Positions 36,186 through 44,050 of a stretch of 64,000 nucleotides of DNA are shown here, piece after piece. How positions within the stretch are numbered: the stretch's first letter is position 1; each line of letters begins with the position of its first letter. The translations under genes and the position numbers were made by a program. This stretch comes from Sulfuritalea sp. (GTDB lineage Bacteria; Pseudomonadota; Gammaproteobacteria; Burkholderiales; Rhodocyclaceae): positions 186,001 to 250,000 of the forward strand of contig JAMPYF010000002.1 in assembly GCA_023700805.1 (NCBI GenBank). The letters run 5' to 3'. The notes under the pieces were generated by a model that saw only the letters and a list, made by a program, of their open reading frames with translations, did no database searches and had not been told where the DNA came from.

Positions 36186-37259
36186 ATGTCCGCACAATGC
36201 GAAGTCGCCATCAAACAATCCGCCGGCGCGCCGATGTCCAGCTTCGAGCGCTACCTGACGGTCTGGGTCTTTCTCTGCATCGTGGTCGGCATCGCGCTCG
36301 GCCAGTGGCTGCCGGCGCCCTTCCAGGTGCTGGGCAAGCTCGAAGTGGCGCGGGTCAATCTGCCGGTCGGCCTGCTGATCTGGGTCATGATCATCCCGAT
36401 GCTGGTCAAGGTGGATTTCGGCGCGCTGCACGAAGTCCGCAACCATGTCAAAGGCATCGGCGTCACGCTGTTCGTGAACTGGCTGGTGAAGCCTTTCTCG
36501 ATGGCCTTCCTGGCCTGGCTGTTCATCCGCAACGTCTTCGCGCCCTGGCTGCCGGCCGATCAGCTCGACAGCTACATCGCCGGCCTGATCCTGCTCGCCG
36601 CCGCGCCCTGCACCGCGATGGTCTTCGTCTGGAGCCGGCTGACCAATGGCGACCCGCTGTTTACATTGTCACAAGTCGCGCTCAACGACAGCATCATGAT
36701 CGTCGCCTTCGCCCCGCTGGTGGCCTTCCTGCTCGGCATCTCGGCCATCACCGTGCCCTGGGACACGCTGTTCACCTCGGTCGTGCTCTACATCGTGATC
36801 CCGGTGATCCTGGCCCAGATATGGCGCAAGTCGCTGCTCAAGAAAGGACAAGCGCATTTCGACGCGACCATGGAAAAAATCGGCCCCTGGTCGATCAGCG
36901 CGCTGCTGGCCACCCTCGTGCTGCTGTTCGCCTTTCAGGGCAAGGCCATCATCGAGCAGCCGCTGATCATCGCACTGCTGGCGGTGCCCATCCTGATCCA
37001 GGTCTTCTTCAACTCAGGCCTGGCTTACTGGCTCAACCGCGTCGTCGGCGAAAAGCACAACGTCGCCTGTCCCTCGGCCCTGATCGGCGCCAGCAACTTC
37101 TTCGAACTCGCGGTGGCCGCCGCCATCAGCCTGTTCGGCTTCGAGTCCGGCGCCGCGCTGGCCACCGTGGTCGGCGTGCTGATCGAGGTGCCGGTGATGC
37201 TGCTGGTGGTCAGGGTGGTCAATGCCAGCAAGGGCTGGTACGAACGCAGCGATCGATGA
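36186..37259 (+). CDS. acr3: Arsenite efflux permease Acr3
   Basis: A 357-residue ACR3-family (BART superfamily) transporter with ten helices that exports As(III) with proton exchange. The conserved Cys lies in AAAPCTAMVFVWSRLTNGDP, and the Glu-containing helix in ALIGASNFFELAVAAAISLFG, cut at 20 residues here, is also typical. It follows arsC closely, completing arsR-arsC-acr3. The annotated start (MSAQCEV) has an alternative at MSSFERY, 17 codons later. Confidence 0.95.
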   Translation: MSAQCEVAIKQSAGAPMSSFERYLTVWVFLCIVVGIALGQWLPAPFQVLGKLEVARVNLPVGLLIWVMIIPMLVKVDFGALHEVRNHVKGIGVTLFVNWLVKPFSMAFLAWLFIRNVFAPWLPADQLDSYIAGLILLAAAPCTAMVFVWSRLTNGDPLFTLSQVALNDSIMIVAFAPLVAFLLGISAITVPWDTLFTSVVLYIVIPVILAQIWRKSLLKKGQAHFDATMEKIGPWSISALLATLVLLFAFQGKAIIEQPLIIALLAVPILIQVFFNSGLAYWLNRVVGEKHNVACPSALIGASNFFELAVAAAISLFGFESGAALATVVGVLIEVPVMLLVVRVVNASKGWYERSDR

Positions 37260-37263
37260 CGCC

Positions 37264-37800
37264 ATGCGCTGCCTGACCGACGCCTGGAACGCCCACGAAG
37301 CCGAGTTGCGCCGCTTCCTGCGCCATCGTGCGCGCAGCGAGGCCGAGGGCGACGATCTGCTGCAGGAAGTTTTCCTGCGCGCGATGCGCTGGCCCAATGG
37401 CCTGTGCGGCCTCGACAGCCCGCGCGCCTGGCTGTTCCATGCCGCACGCAACCTGCTGATCGACCGCCTGCGTTTGGCCAAGGACCAGGTGCCGCTGCCC
37501 GAAGACCTGGCCGCCGAGCCCGCAGCCGTGCCGGCGCCGGTCGATGGCTTGGCGCAGTGCCTGCCGCGCGTGCTGGCCGAGCTGGCGCCCGAAGATCGCG
37601 ACGCGATCACCTGCTGCGACATCGAGGGCATGAGCCAGAAGGACTACGCCGCCCGCCTCGGACTCAGCCTGCCCGGCGCCAAGTCGCGCGTGCAGCGGGC
37701 GCGGGCACGGCTCAAGGCGCGCCTGACCGTGGCTTGCCAGGTCAAGTTCGACACCGACGGTGCGGTGTGCTGTTTCGTCCCGCGTCCGCCCGAAGCCTGA
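37264..37800 (+). CDS. ECF sigma factor, SigZ-like, in the ars operon
   Basis: A 178-residue extracytoplasmic-function sigma factor with region 2 (EGDDLLQEVFLRAMRW), region 4 (QKDYAARLGLSLPGAKSRVQ) and a C-terminal Cys-containing tail (ACQVKFDTDGAVCCFVP), which resembles SigZ-type factors. The start is taken at 37264, four bases after the acr3 stop; an in-frame ATG at 37222 lies inside acr3. No anti-sigma gene is next to it, so the Cys tail may sense metal directly (inference). Confidence 0.87.
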   Translation: MRCLTDAWNAHEAELRRFLRHRARSEAEGDDLLQEVFLRAMRWPNGLCGLDSPRAWLFHAARNLLIDRLRLAKDQVPLPEDLAAEPAAVPAPVDGLAQCLPRVLAELAPEDRDAITCCDIEGMSQKDYAARLGLSLPGAKSRVQRARARLKARLTVACQVKFDTDGAVCCFVPRPPEA

Positions 37801-37878
37801 GCGCGCGGCGCCGTTCCGCGCCGGGATCGAGGCGATGGCCAGGACGTCGCCTCAATCGCCGTTTTGTTCAATACCGAG

Positions 37879-37925
37879 AGTTGGCGCTGGCGACACGGCG
37901 GCAGTTCGGCCAAAGCGGCCGTTGG
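37879..37925 (+). repeat. Left island repeat (contains dispersed motif copy 6)
   Basis: Begins AGTTGGCGCTGGCGACACGG and ends AAAGCGGCCGTTGG. Inverted partner at 44212-44258 with 42/47 identity; the first 25 bases are identical. Bases 37879-37899 are an exact minus-strand copy of the 21-bp dispersed motif. Confidence 0.85.
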
Positions 37926-38045
37926 GGTATGTCGCTGCCAACGACAGCAAAGGCGCGGTCAGCTGACCTTTAGATCAACGTGGCGGCGAAGGTCAGTTTT
38001 CCTATCCAACTTGACAGGAAAAAGTGGTTAAGCGACCATTAAGCA

Positions 38046-38258
38046 ATGAAAATCAAGCTCGCAAGCTCCAACAAGGCAAAAAAAAAGGCCTCTTCGGCAA
38101 TGAAAGGGCCTGCGAAAAAACTCGCCAGTTTTAAGCGTCTTCGGCAGCGTAAATTCGTGGCAGCAGTCGTGCAGCTTTCCCCGGAAGAAGTCCTTGAGCG
38201 AGCGAGCGTGTTCCCAGTCGGAGCCAAAAGCCAAGTTCTCAGCTGGCCTAAGCTTTGA
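38046..38258 (+). CDS. Small basic protein paired with a nucleotidyltransferase
   Basis: A 70-residue protein: the first 35 residues are very basic (KAKKKASSAMKGPAKKL, FKRLRQRK), the second half is neutral (VVQLSPEEVLERASVFPVG). No family is recognised. A TTGACA-like -35 element lies at 38011. Its stop overlaps the TTG start of the nucleotidyltransferase gene as TTGA, so the two are translationally coupled, in the manner of toxin-antitoxin pairs. It may be the partner of the nucleotidyltransferase; the function is not proven. Confidence 0.6.
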   Translation: MKIKLASSNKAKKKASSAMKGPAKKLASFKRLRQRKFVAAVVQLSPEEVLERASVFPVGAKSQVLSWPKL

Positions 38259-39109
38259 GCGCATCGGACGATGACTTTGGCTGGTTCTCGCCCGCCGACT
38301 TCGAGATCGTCCTTAGAGCAATTGCGAAGTCCCCGGAGCCAGACAAGTTCGTGCTTGTCGGTGGCCAGTCCCTTGTTGGCTGGACCCTCCACTACAACAT
38401 TCCGGTGCCGCCATCGGACTACCCGGCTTTAACTCAAGACGTCGACTTTGTTGGTGCGCGCAAGGAGGCCGAGTTCCTTGCAAAAGAAATTGGTGGCATA
38501 GCACGATTTGCGACACTCGACGACCACACGCCCAACACCGCCGTCATTACCTGGCAGCCGCCTGGTGCTGGCAAAAAGAAACTTCTCTTGGATTTCCTGA
38601 GTGGGATTCTCGGCGTCGAAGATGCCGATGTGCGCAGACTGGCAGTTCCCATCCAGTTCTTCGGCCAGCACCCCGTTAATATTCTGCATCCATTGCTATG
38701 CCTTGTCAGCCGGCTGGTGAACCTGCACAAGTTGGCCATCAAGAGGACCAAGAACGGCATCACACAAGCCAAGATGGCCGTCGAGGTGGCGGGATGCTAC
38801 CTGAGAGAGTTGCTGGCAAAGAACACGCCGGAAGACGAAAAGCAGGCCATCAAAGCGGTGCATCGCATCGTCGATGCAGCCGCTTCTCAAGCTGGTGTTT
38901 ATGCCTTCATAGAGTATGGGATCGATCCGCTATCGGCTATCGACGCCAAGATGCTTGAGGCTTTCGTTCACCATCCGATGTTCGCTATAAAGGACTGGCC
39001 AAAGCAGCTTGCCTGGGTGCAGCGGGAGCGTGCTAAAGGCAAGCGCCAGCATGAAGCCAGGCTAAGGCTTGCCTTACAGCGTGGCGGCTCAGGGCCGCAT
39101 CGAAAGTGA
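38255..39109 (+). CDS. Nucleotidyltransferase-fold protein, AbiEii/MenT-like
   Basis: A 284-residue protein with features of the polymerase-beta nucleotidyltransferase fold: FVLVGGQSLVGWTLHY (G-G-x-S loop) followed by LTQDVDFVGARKEAE (the Asp-x-Asp metal pair), then a helical C-terminal half. The probable start is TTG at 38255, overlapping the stop of the small gene upstream. Such proteins include toxins of type IV toxin-antitoxin systems. No database match was possible here, so the call rests on the motifs and the two-gene arrangement. Confidence 0.65.
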   Translation: MSASDDDFGWFSPADFEIVLRAIAKSPEPDKFVLVGGQSLVGWTLHYNIPVPPSDYPALTQDVDFVGARKEAEFLAKEIGGIARFATLDDHTPNTAVITWQPPGAGKKKLLLDFLSGILGVEDADVRRLAVPIQFFGQHPVNILHPLLCLVSRLVNLHKLAIKRTKNGITQAKMAVEVAGCYLRELLAKNTPEDEKQAIKAVHRIVDAAASQAGVYAFIEYGIDPLSAIDAKMLEAFVHHPMFAIKDWPKQLAWVQRERAKGKRQHEARLRLALQRGGSGPHRK

Positions 39110-39287
39110 CGTCGTTTTGATCGTCAGCAAGCGACCAATCTCAGAATCCTTGCCCTGAAGTATGCGCTGTAGGTGGTCACAATCCCGAAGGCTTTGGCTT
39201 CTCGGCCAATGCCGACTGCGCATAGATTCGAAAGCATGTCCGCTCTCGTCCGCTAACCGGGCGCCAATACCTCAGCGGGCTGAGCAC

Positions 39288-41192
39288 CTAGCTTATTTGA
39301 ATCGACTTTTCATCGTGGGTGAATCTCGCCCCCACAACATATTGCTCGGTATCAAGGTCCGGGCAGATTTGAGAGGTCGCGAGAATGATTTGATGCTCCG
39401 CCGTACTCGCGTCGGATTCTGCGCTAATGAGTCGTTGAAAATTGAAGCTGCGGTCCGGTTCCATGCCGCCATCTTCAATACCATCCAAAATGACAAAACG
39501 TGGAAAGCGGAAATAGTCGGCTCTCGTCGAAGCTAGCAAGAGGGCCAAGTGAAAGCTATGCTGCAAGTAAATCATCGAGCTTGCAGAAAACTGACTATGG
39601 CCGTCGATTCGTATTCTGTTCGCCGCAAAATCAATGTCAATGTCCTCTGCGTTCTGAAATTCGGCTTGGCGTTCTAAGTCACCTCGTAGCAATTCCTTTA
39701 GCGCATCAGCTACAGTGAGGTATGCGCGCTGACGCCTCCCTTCTTGCTCTCGTCGTACTGCATCTATTCGACTGCGGATCCAGGTCATTTCCGACTCAAT
39801 TCTTCCAGCTCGATCGGTATGCTCAGTAAATAGCCCGGCCAACTTAAGAAGTTCAGCCGTATGAGCTATTTCCTGCTCTTTTCGGCCGATTTCTCGGGAG
39901 ATCTTTTGAATAGCTAGTTGCTGAGGAGGGGCCCAACTAGCCCTGTTCCGCGAGAATTCCCTTTCTAACTCCTTGACTCGGACCTCAACGGCGGGGGCTT
40001 CGTGAATCGTTCTCTCAAGTTCACCGATTTTCGCCTCCCGTATTTGGTTCGATTCTCTAAGCTGTAATGCGAGTTCGTTCCGCATCCGTGCGAGCTGAGA
40101 CTTTGCCGAATCGGCGCTAATCGCAGATTTGCATAGAGTGCAGCAGCCATTCGGTGTCGCAGATACATCGATCTTGGTAAAGCAAGCTGGACAAAAAGAA
40201 AATACGGCTTCGCCGAGATGCACTTCGGCGACTATCGACTCGGCCAGGCTGGCGACCCTCTCCTCCAACTCCGTAACAAACAATGCAGAATCGGCGATGT
40301 CACTTTCAAGTTCCTGCCGACGATACTTAATGCGTGACAAATATGAATGCGCTGCCGAGAGTTCATTCCGAAGACGATCATCCTCATTACCCGAAGTGGG
40401 TTTCTGAACCAGGTTTAGCGAAATAGAACTTAGTGATTCGTTCAGTGCCTGCAACTCACTGCCAAGCGAGCTCAGTCGCTCTTGGAGAAAGTCCAGCGAT
40501 ATGTTTGTGCCAGATGCTCCGAATGCGGTGTAGATTGCCCGCATAGCACTTCTGACTTCTGCCAAGTCCTTCTCAAGGGTCGTTTGCCGCAAACGAAGTT
40601 CGTAAAGCTCGTTAGAGTCAATGCCCAGTAGATAGTCTCCTACCGCTGCCCGCGTAATAGCCGGATCAAACTTTTCGGCTCTAAACAATTCTCCAGACGG
40701 CCGCTCTTGATCGGAATACAACAACCGCGAGAGTTGATGCATCGTAATATTGGAACCGCTGTCCCCACGTAATTCGGGCATACCTAGCAGTCGAAAAAGG
40801 ATTTGCGAAAAGCTTTCTTTTGATTCGCTTCGTCTGAACGGAAAGACCTGCCAATTGTTCTCTGCTCGCGCGTCTATGGCCTCATCCATGGCTCCCCAAT
40901 AGAAGGCAAGTGGTTGCTGGGCGGTCGCCGTTATGTTTCGTCGAAGGGTCAAAACTGCCCCATTTACTGAAATTTCGAGATACGTTTCGCTACAGAGCAG
41001 TGCGGTCTGATTGAAAAAAACGTTTTCGGCACCGAGCGCGTAGGCGAGGAATCGAACGATCGTCGTTTTGCCCGCGCTGTTCTCGCCACGAAGGATGTTT
41101 AGCCCGCGATGGAACTGAATATTCACGACGGCGTGCCCATTCCTCCTGACCACTAAGCAATTAATGGCAAGACACGGTTCAAGCAGGGTCAT
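39288..41192 (-). CDS. SMC/Rad50-like ABC ATPase of an ABC three-component system
   Basis: A 634-residue ATPase with Walker A GENSAGKTT at residues 36-44, a long coiled-coil region (about 180-500) interrupted near residues 334-354 by a zinc-hook-like pair (CPAC and CTLC), and a C-terminal lobe with a signature-like SASSMIYLQHSFHLALLLAS and Walker B/D-loop PRFVILDGIEDGGMEP. The ATG at 41192 has a GGAG site and overlaps the middle gene by 14 bases. The order (effector-like, middle component, ATPase) matches the ABC-3C class of predicted conflict systems. Confidence 0.8.
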   Translation of the reverse strand: MTLLEPCLAINCLVVRRNGHAVVNIQFHRGLNILRGENSAGKTTIVRFLAYALGAENVFFNQTALLCSETYLEISVNGAVLTLRRNITATAQQPLAFYWGAMDEAIDARAENNWQVFPFRRSESKESFSQILFRLLGMPELRGDSGSNITMHQLSRLLYSDQERPSGELFRAEKFDPAITRAAVGDYLLGIDSNELYELRLRQTTLEKDLAEVRSAMRAIYTAFGASGTNISLDFLQERLSSLGSELQALNESLSSISLNLVQKPTSGNEDDRLRNELSAAHSYLSRIKYRRQELESDIADSALFVTELEERVASLAESIVAEVHLGEAVFSFCPACFTKIDVSATPNGCCTLCKSAISADSAKSQLARMRNELALQLRESNQIREAKIGELERTIHEAPAVEVRVKELEREFSRNRASWAPPQQLAIQKISREIGRKEQEIAHTAELLKLAGLFTEHTDRAGRIESEMTWIRSRIDAVRREQEGRRQRAYLTVADALKELLRGDLERQAEFQNAEDIDIDFAANRIRIDGHSQFSASSMIYLQHSFHLALLLASTRADYFRFPRFVILDGIEDGGMEPDRSFNFQRLISAESDASTAEHQIILATSQICPDLDTEQYVVGARFTHDEKSIQIS

Positions 41193-41682
41193 ATCGGTGC
41201 TCCATTAGACCTGATCGGTCCTTAAGTCCATTACTGCCTAAGAGCGGGATGCAAACTAGATCCGTTACAACGAACCTGCGGATCTGTTGCTGGCGTTGCA
41301 TGAAACCAGAAATCGTCCTGGAGAGTTCCTCTGGGAGTTCATGATTCGATCGAACGAGCATGCCTGTACGAAGCAACTCCCCGTCAATTAGGTTAACTGC
41401 AACTAGAGACGACATCGCTGCCTGAAAGATCGGGCGCGCACGCTCGAATGTTGACCGTCCAGCAAGTGGATTTCGATAGGGGGACACTAGGGCTTTCGCC
41501 AGTTTGCGTATTGTCCGAACATCGCTTGGCAGCCGCATCGTACTAAGTGCAGCTGGGTAGGCCAAGTAGTAGTCAGCGATCCGAACGGAATCCACGGGCA
41601 ATGGTGAGTTGGCGTTCTCCAACACAGCCAGGACTCTTATGGCGCAGTGGTACGGATCCACCGTGGGATCGTAGATCAGCAT
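41179..41682 (-). CDS. Middle component of the ABC three-component system
   Basis: A 167-residue all-helical-looking protein (winged-helix-like region VDSVRIADYYLAYPAALS) with no catalytic motif. The ATG at 41682 follows a GGTGGG site and overlaps the stop of the upstream gene by seven bases; an earlier ATG at 41730 has no site. Its size, position and lack of catalytic motifs fit the small middle component that links the ATPase to the variable component in ABC-3C systems. No homologue is identified here beyond that pattern. Confidence 0.65.
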   Translation of the reverse strand: MLIYDPTVDPYHCAIRVLAVLENANSPLPVDSVRIADYYLAYPAALSTMRLPSDVRTIRKLAKALVSPYRNPLAGRSTFERARPIFQAAMSSLVAVNLIDGELLRTGMLVRSNHELPEELSRTISGFMQRQQQIRRFVVTDLVCIPLLGSNGLKDRSGLMEHRYDPA

Positions 41683-42350
41683 TTGTCCCACCGTATATGG
41701 CAGTTGCCTCCCAAAAAATATAGGAGGCACTGCAAATCCAATTGATGTAGCCCCAGAGGATTCTCTTCAAGTGCAGCCAATGCGGGGCTTAGTACCTCGG
41801 TAAGGATCGCGCAATCAACTTCCTTTCGACTCGCCCCAGCTTGGATCAACGGCCGAACTGCTTGCTCAAAGTGGACGACCATCAGAGCCAAAATATGGGA
41901 GAAGATCATCTGCGCCGACGGGGAGCTTTGGTAGCGAAGAACCAATTTAGCGGCAGCTTCCTTCCGAATAAGGGCCTCTGCTATGAGATCGTCACGATTG
42001 GAGGTCAATAGTTTTTCTTCAAGGCCCCGAACGTCGGATGACGTATGGCGGGAGAAGAAATGTTGAAGTCGCTCAACTAAACTGGTTTTGTTTTGGTCAC
42101 ACGCAATTTCAGCTTTGTACTGAGCAACGAGTTTCGCCATCGGGGTAATCGGTGCAGCAACATGCGTGATTTTGTAAATATTGTTTCCCGCAAGATCCCC
42201 ACCGACGAAGTTCCCTAATTGTTTAACGTTTGCTGGAGCCGTGGGGGCCTCGCCCGCCAGAAGTGGCGTAGTGGAAAAAGCTGTTCCTCCTTCGATTACT
42301 AGCTCTGTCGAAGGGGAATGGTTCGGTCCGTTTGGAATGAGATTGCTCAC
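41676..42350 (-). CDS. Variable (effector/sensor) component of the ABC three-component system
   Basis: A 224-residue protein. Residues about 45-60 read KQLGNFVGGDLAGNNIYKI, a GGD-x-AG-x-x-I motif of the kind that recurs before the C-terminal domain of ABC-3C components and related conflict proteins; the rest is a helical domain (LVERLQHFFSRH ... LIQAGASRKEVDCAIL). No enzymatic domain is visible. First gene of the three; its start lies about 230 bases after the end of any other feature on this strand, so the promoter is in the 42351-42600 spacer. Confidence 0.65.
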   Translation of the reverse strand: MSNLIPNGPNHSPSTELVIEGGTAFSTTPLLAGEAPTAPANVKQLGNFVGGDLAGNNIYKITHVAAPITPMAKLVAQYKAEIACDQNKTSLVERLQHFFSRHTSSDVRGLEEKLLTSNRDDLIAEALIRKEAAAKLVLRYQSSPSAQMIFSHILALMVVHFEQAVRPLIQAGASRKEVDCAILTEVLSPALAALEENPLGLHQLDLQCLLYFLGGNCHIRWDKC

Positions 42351-42976
42351 GGGTTAACGTGCCATAACTGCCGCTCAATGCGTCCAGTGTCCTTGATCGG
42401 GTGACTTTAGTAGCCCGTCTATTTCTTGTGCAAATCGCGTCCCGCCATATCTCCACCCACACTATTCCCAACCTGGGTGGTGTCTCCGCGACTGGAGCGA
42501 TCAATTACCAGCTTCAGTGACCAACCGCTAACTGCGCCCAACAAGAATGACACTAATTCACTAAGGTAGTCCACAGTCGCTTCTCCTCTGCAGGTCGAGC
42601 CGCCACCAGAAGTGGCGTAATTGGAAAAGGCAGCGGCTCATCTTACATGACTATTACCGCTGCATGGGCCGGATCTGGCGCGCTGGATGCGAGGAACATA
42701 CTCCTGTAGCAGGATCAGGCGATTGAGCCAACAAGACGCAAGAACCATTCGTTGTTGATTCCAAGCGGGTAATTACTGGATGACTGCTCAGCTATTGGTA
42801 GCTGACCTATCCCCGCAGACATCTAATCGTCTGCAATGGCCGACTTGTGTGAATTGGCATTCCGCCAGGTTCCAAGGTACAGCATGCGTTTGGAAGGCCG
42901 CTTTCCGAAATCGGCCGGCCTGGCCACTCGTGAAAGTCGGAAGTCAGGCCCATGCTGAAACAAGATCGGCTACCGA
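42351..42976. other. Spacer upstream of the ABC-3C genes with repeat fragments
   Basis: No supported gene; a 104-codon plus-strand frame at 42780-43094 has no recognisable product and runs into the antisense regulator gene. Two fragments stand out: GCCACTTCTGG-containing sequence at about 42606-42632 that nearly repeats the start of the first ABC-3C gene (42255-42290), and GCAATGGCCGACTTG at 42833-42847, identical to a piece of the right island repeat at 44220. The promoter of the ABC-3C genes should lie here. Confidence 0.5.
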
Positions 42977-43426
42977 TCAACCTGACAGGCTCTCCACAAT
43001 AGCAGCCGCCTCTACCTTGCCCAGCTTCCGCACGGCCGCTATCGCTGGCATTTGTCCATTACGCGGTCGTGCGCCACCGGTCTCCCAACCGTAAATCGTA
43101 TGACCAGAAACGCCAAAGAGTTTTCCCATGTTCTCAGCCGATAGGCCCAGGCGTTTGCGCTGTGCGGCCATGCTTCTGGCGCTGTAGCGGATCTTAATTT
43201 CACCACTGCCATTACCGTCAAGCTTCGCGCCGTCGGGTGCTGCCTTAGCCACCGACTTCCCGACCTTAGCTACTTGCCGCTCCAGTTCTGCGACCTTCCG
43301 CTTCAGCGCGGCAATTTCCGAGCGGTAATGCGCTGTGGCCTTCTTGAGGCTTTCGGTCTCCGCACGAAGTTCCCTGCGCGCAATCCGTGTGATTTCTAAT
43401 TTGAGGACGGTGGCGAGATTTGCCAT
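42977..43426 (-). CDS. Coiled-coil/XRE-family DNA-binding protein
   Basis: A 149-residue protein with an N-terminal coiled coil (residues about 20-65, ESLKKATAHYRSEIAALKRK and LERQVAKVG) and a C-terminal XRE-type helix-turn-helix (RLGLSAENMGKLFGVSGHTI, then YGWETGGARPR). It probably regulates the island genes or belongs to the family of orphan XRE regulators. ATG at 43426 with AGGGAACACCC upstream. Its stop lies about 625 bases from the ABC-3C start. Confidence 0.8.
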   Translation of the reverse strand: MANLATVLKLEITRIARRELRAETESLKKATAHYRSEIAALKRKVAELERQVAKVGKSVAKAAPDGAKLDGNGSGEIKIRYSARSMAAQRKRLGLSAENMGKLFGVSGHTIYGWETGGARPRNGQMPAIAAVRKLGKVEAAAIVESLSG

Positions 43427-43626
43427 GGGTGTTCCCTCTTAGGACAAAAGAGTAGCGTAGCAGATGTAACCCGATAATTACTCAGGGGTCGCTTGATTGG
43501 TCGACACAGCTTTTTGATTTCATCACCGAAGCGGCAAGCGGCCATCTAACGGCATTTCTTTTCAATGGCCGGAGAGTGGCGGATAGCCCTGCTACTAGGT
43601 GTATCGTTAGCGGCTAAGGAGGCTTT

Positions 43627-44016
43627 ATGGGCATTGCGCACACAGCGCTGACACTTGCCAACCCAGTTCGCCCGGAGTTGGCAGCAATCGAGGTGAAGGC
43701 TTTGGCCGGCACAGGGGCGATGCACTTGTGCCTCCCAGAGCACGTCGCTATCCAGTTGGAACTGGCTGAGCGCGAGAAGCGCGAAGTTACATTGGCGGAT
43801 GGCTCCAAGCAGTTGTTACCGTATGTCGGTCCGGTGGAAGTTCGGTTCGGCAATCGTCGCTGCTATGTGGGAGCAATGGTGCTGGGCGACGAGGTTCTGT
43901 TGGGCAGCATTCCGATTGACGACATGGACTTGGTGGTACGGCCAATGACCCGTGAGGTTTTGGTCAATCCGGCCACGCCAAATCTCGCCAGTTCGCTGGC
44001 AAAAGGTGTTCTTTAG
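43627..44016 (+). CDS. Clan AA aspartic-protease-like protein with altered active site
   Basis: A 129-residue retropepsin-like protein of the small bacterial clan AA family (MGIAHTALTLANP at the start, MHLCLPEHVAIQLELAE, then VRFGNRRCYVGAMVLGDEVL). In relatives the catalytic motif is Asp-Thr-Gly-Ala; here it reads ALAGTGAMHL, so the Asp is replaced by Gly. The protein is therefore probably inactive as a protease or has changed role. An AAGGAGG site precedes the ATG. A terminator follows closely. Confidence 0.82.
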   Translation: MGIAHTALTLANPVRPELAAIEVKALAGTGAMHLCLPEHVAIQLELAEREKREVTLADGSKQLLPYVGPVEVRFGNRRCYVGAMVLGDEVLLGSIPIDDMDLVVRPMTREVLVNPATPNLASSLAKGVL

Positions 44017-44017
44017 T

Positions 44018-44050
44018 AAGCCCCGCGCCGACCTTCGGCCGGGGCTTTTT
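44018..44050 (+). terminator. Terminator after the aspartic-protease-like gene
   Basis: AGCCCCG pairs with CGGGGCT around a CGCCGACCTTCGGC loop region, followed by TTTTT. It begins within a few bases of the stop codon. Confidence 0.88.

Noticed and set aside
41585..41625. AGTTGGCG in the middle-component gene as another motif copy
   Set aside because: Match breaks after eight bases (followed by TTCTCC), so it is not counted.
42780..43094. 104-codon plus-strand frame before the XRE regulator
   Set aside because: Runs into the antisense regulator gene and has no domain or ribosome binding site.
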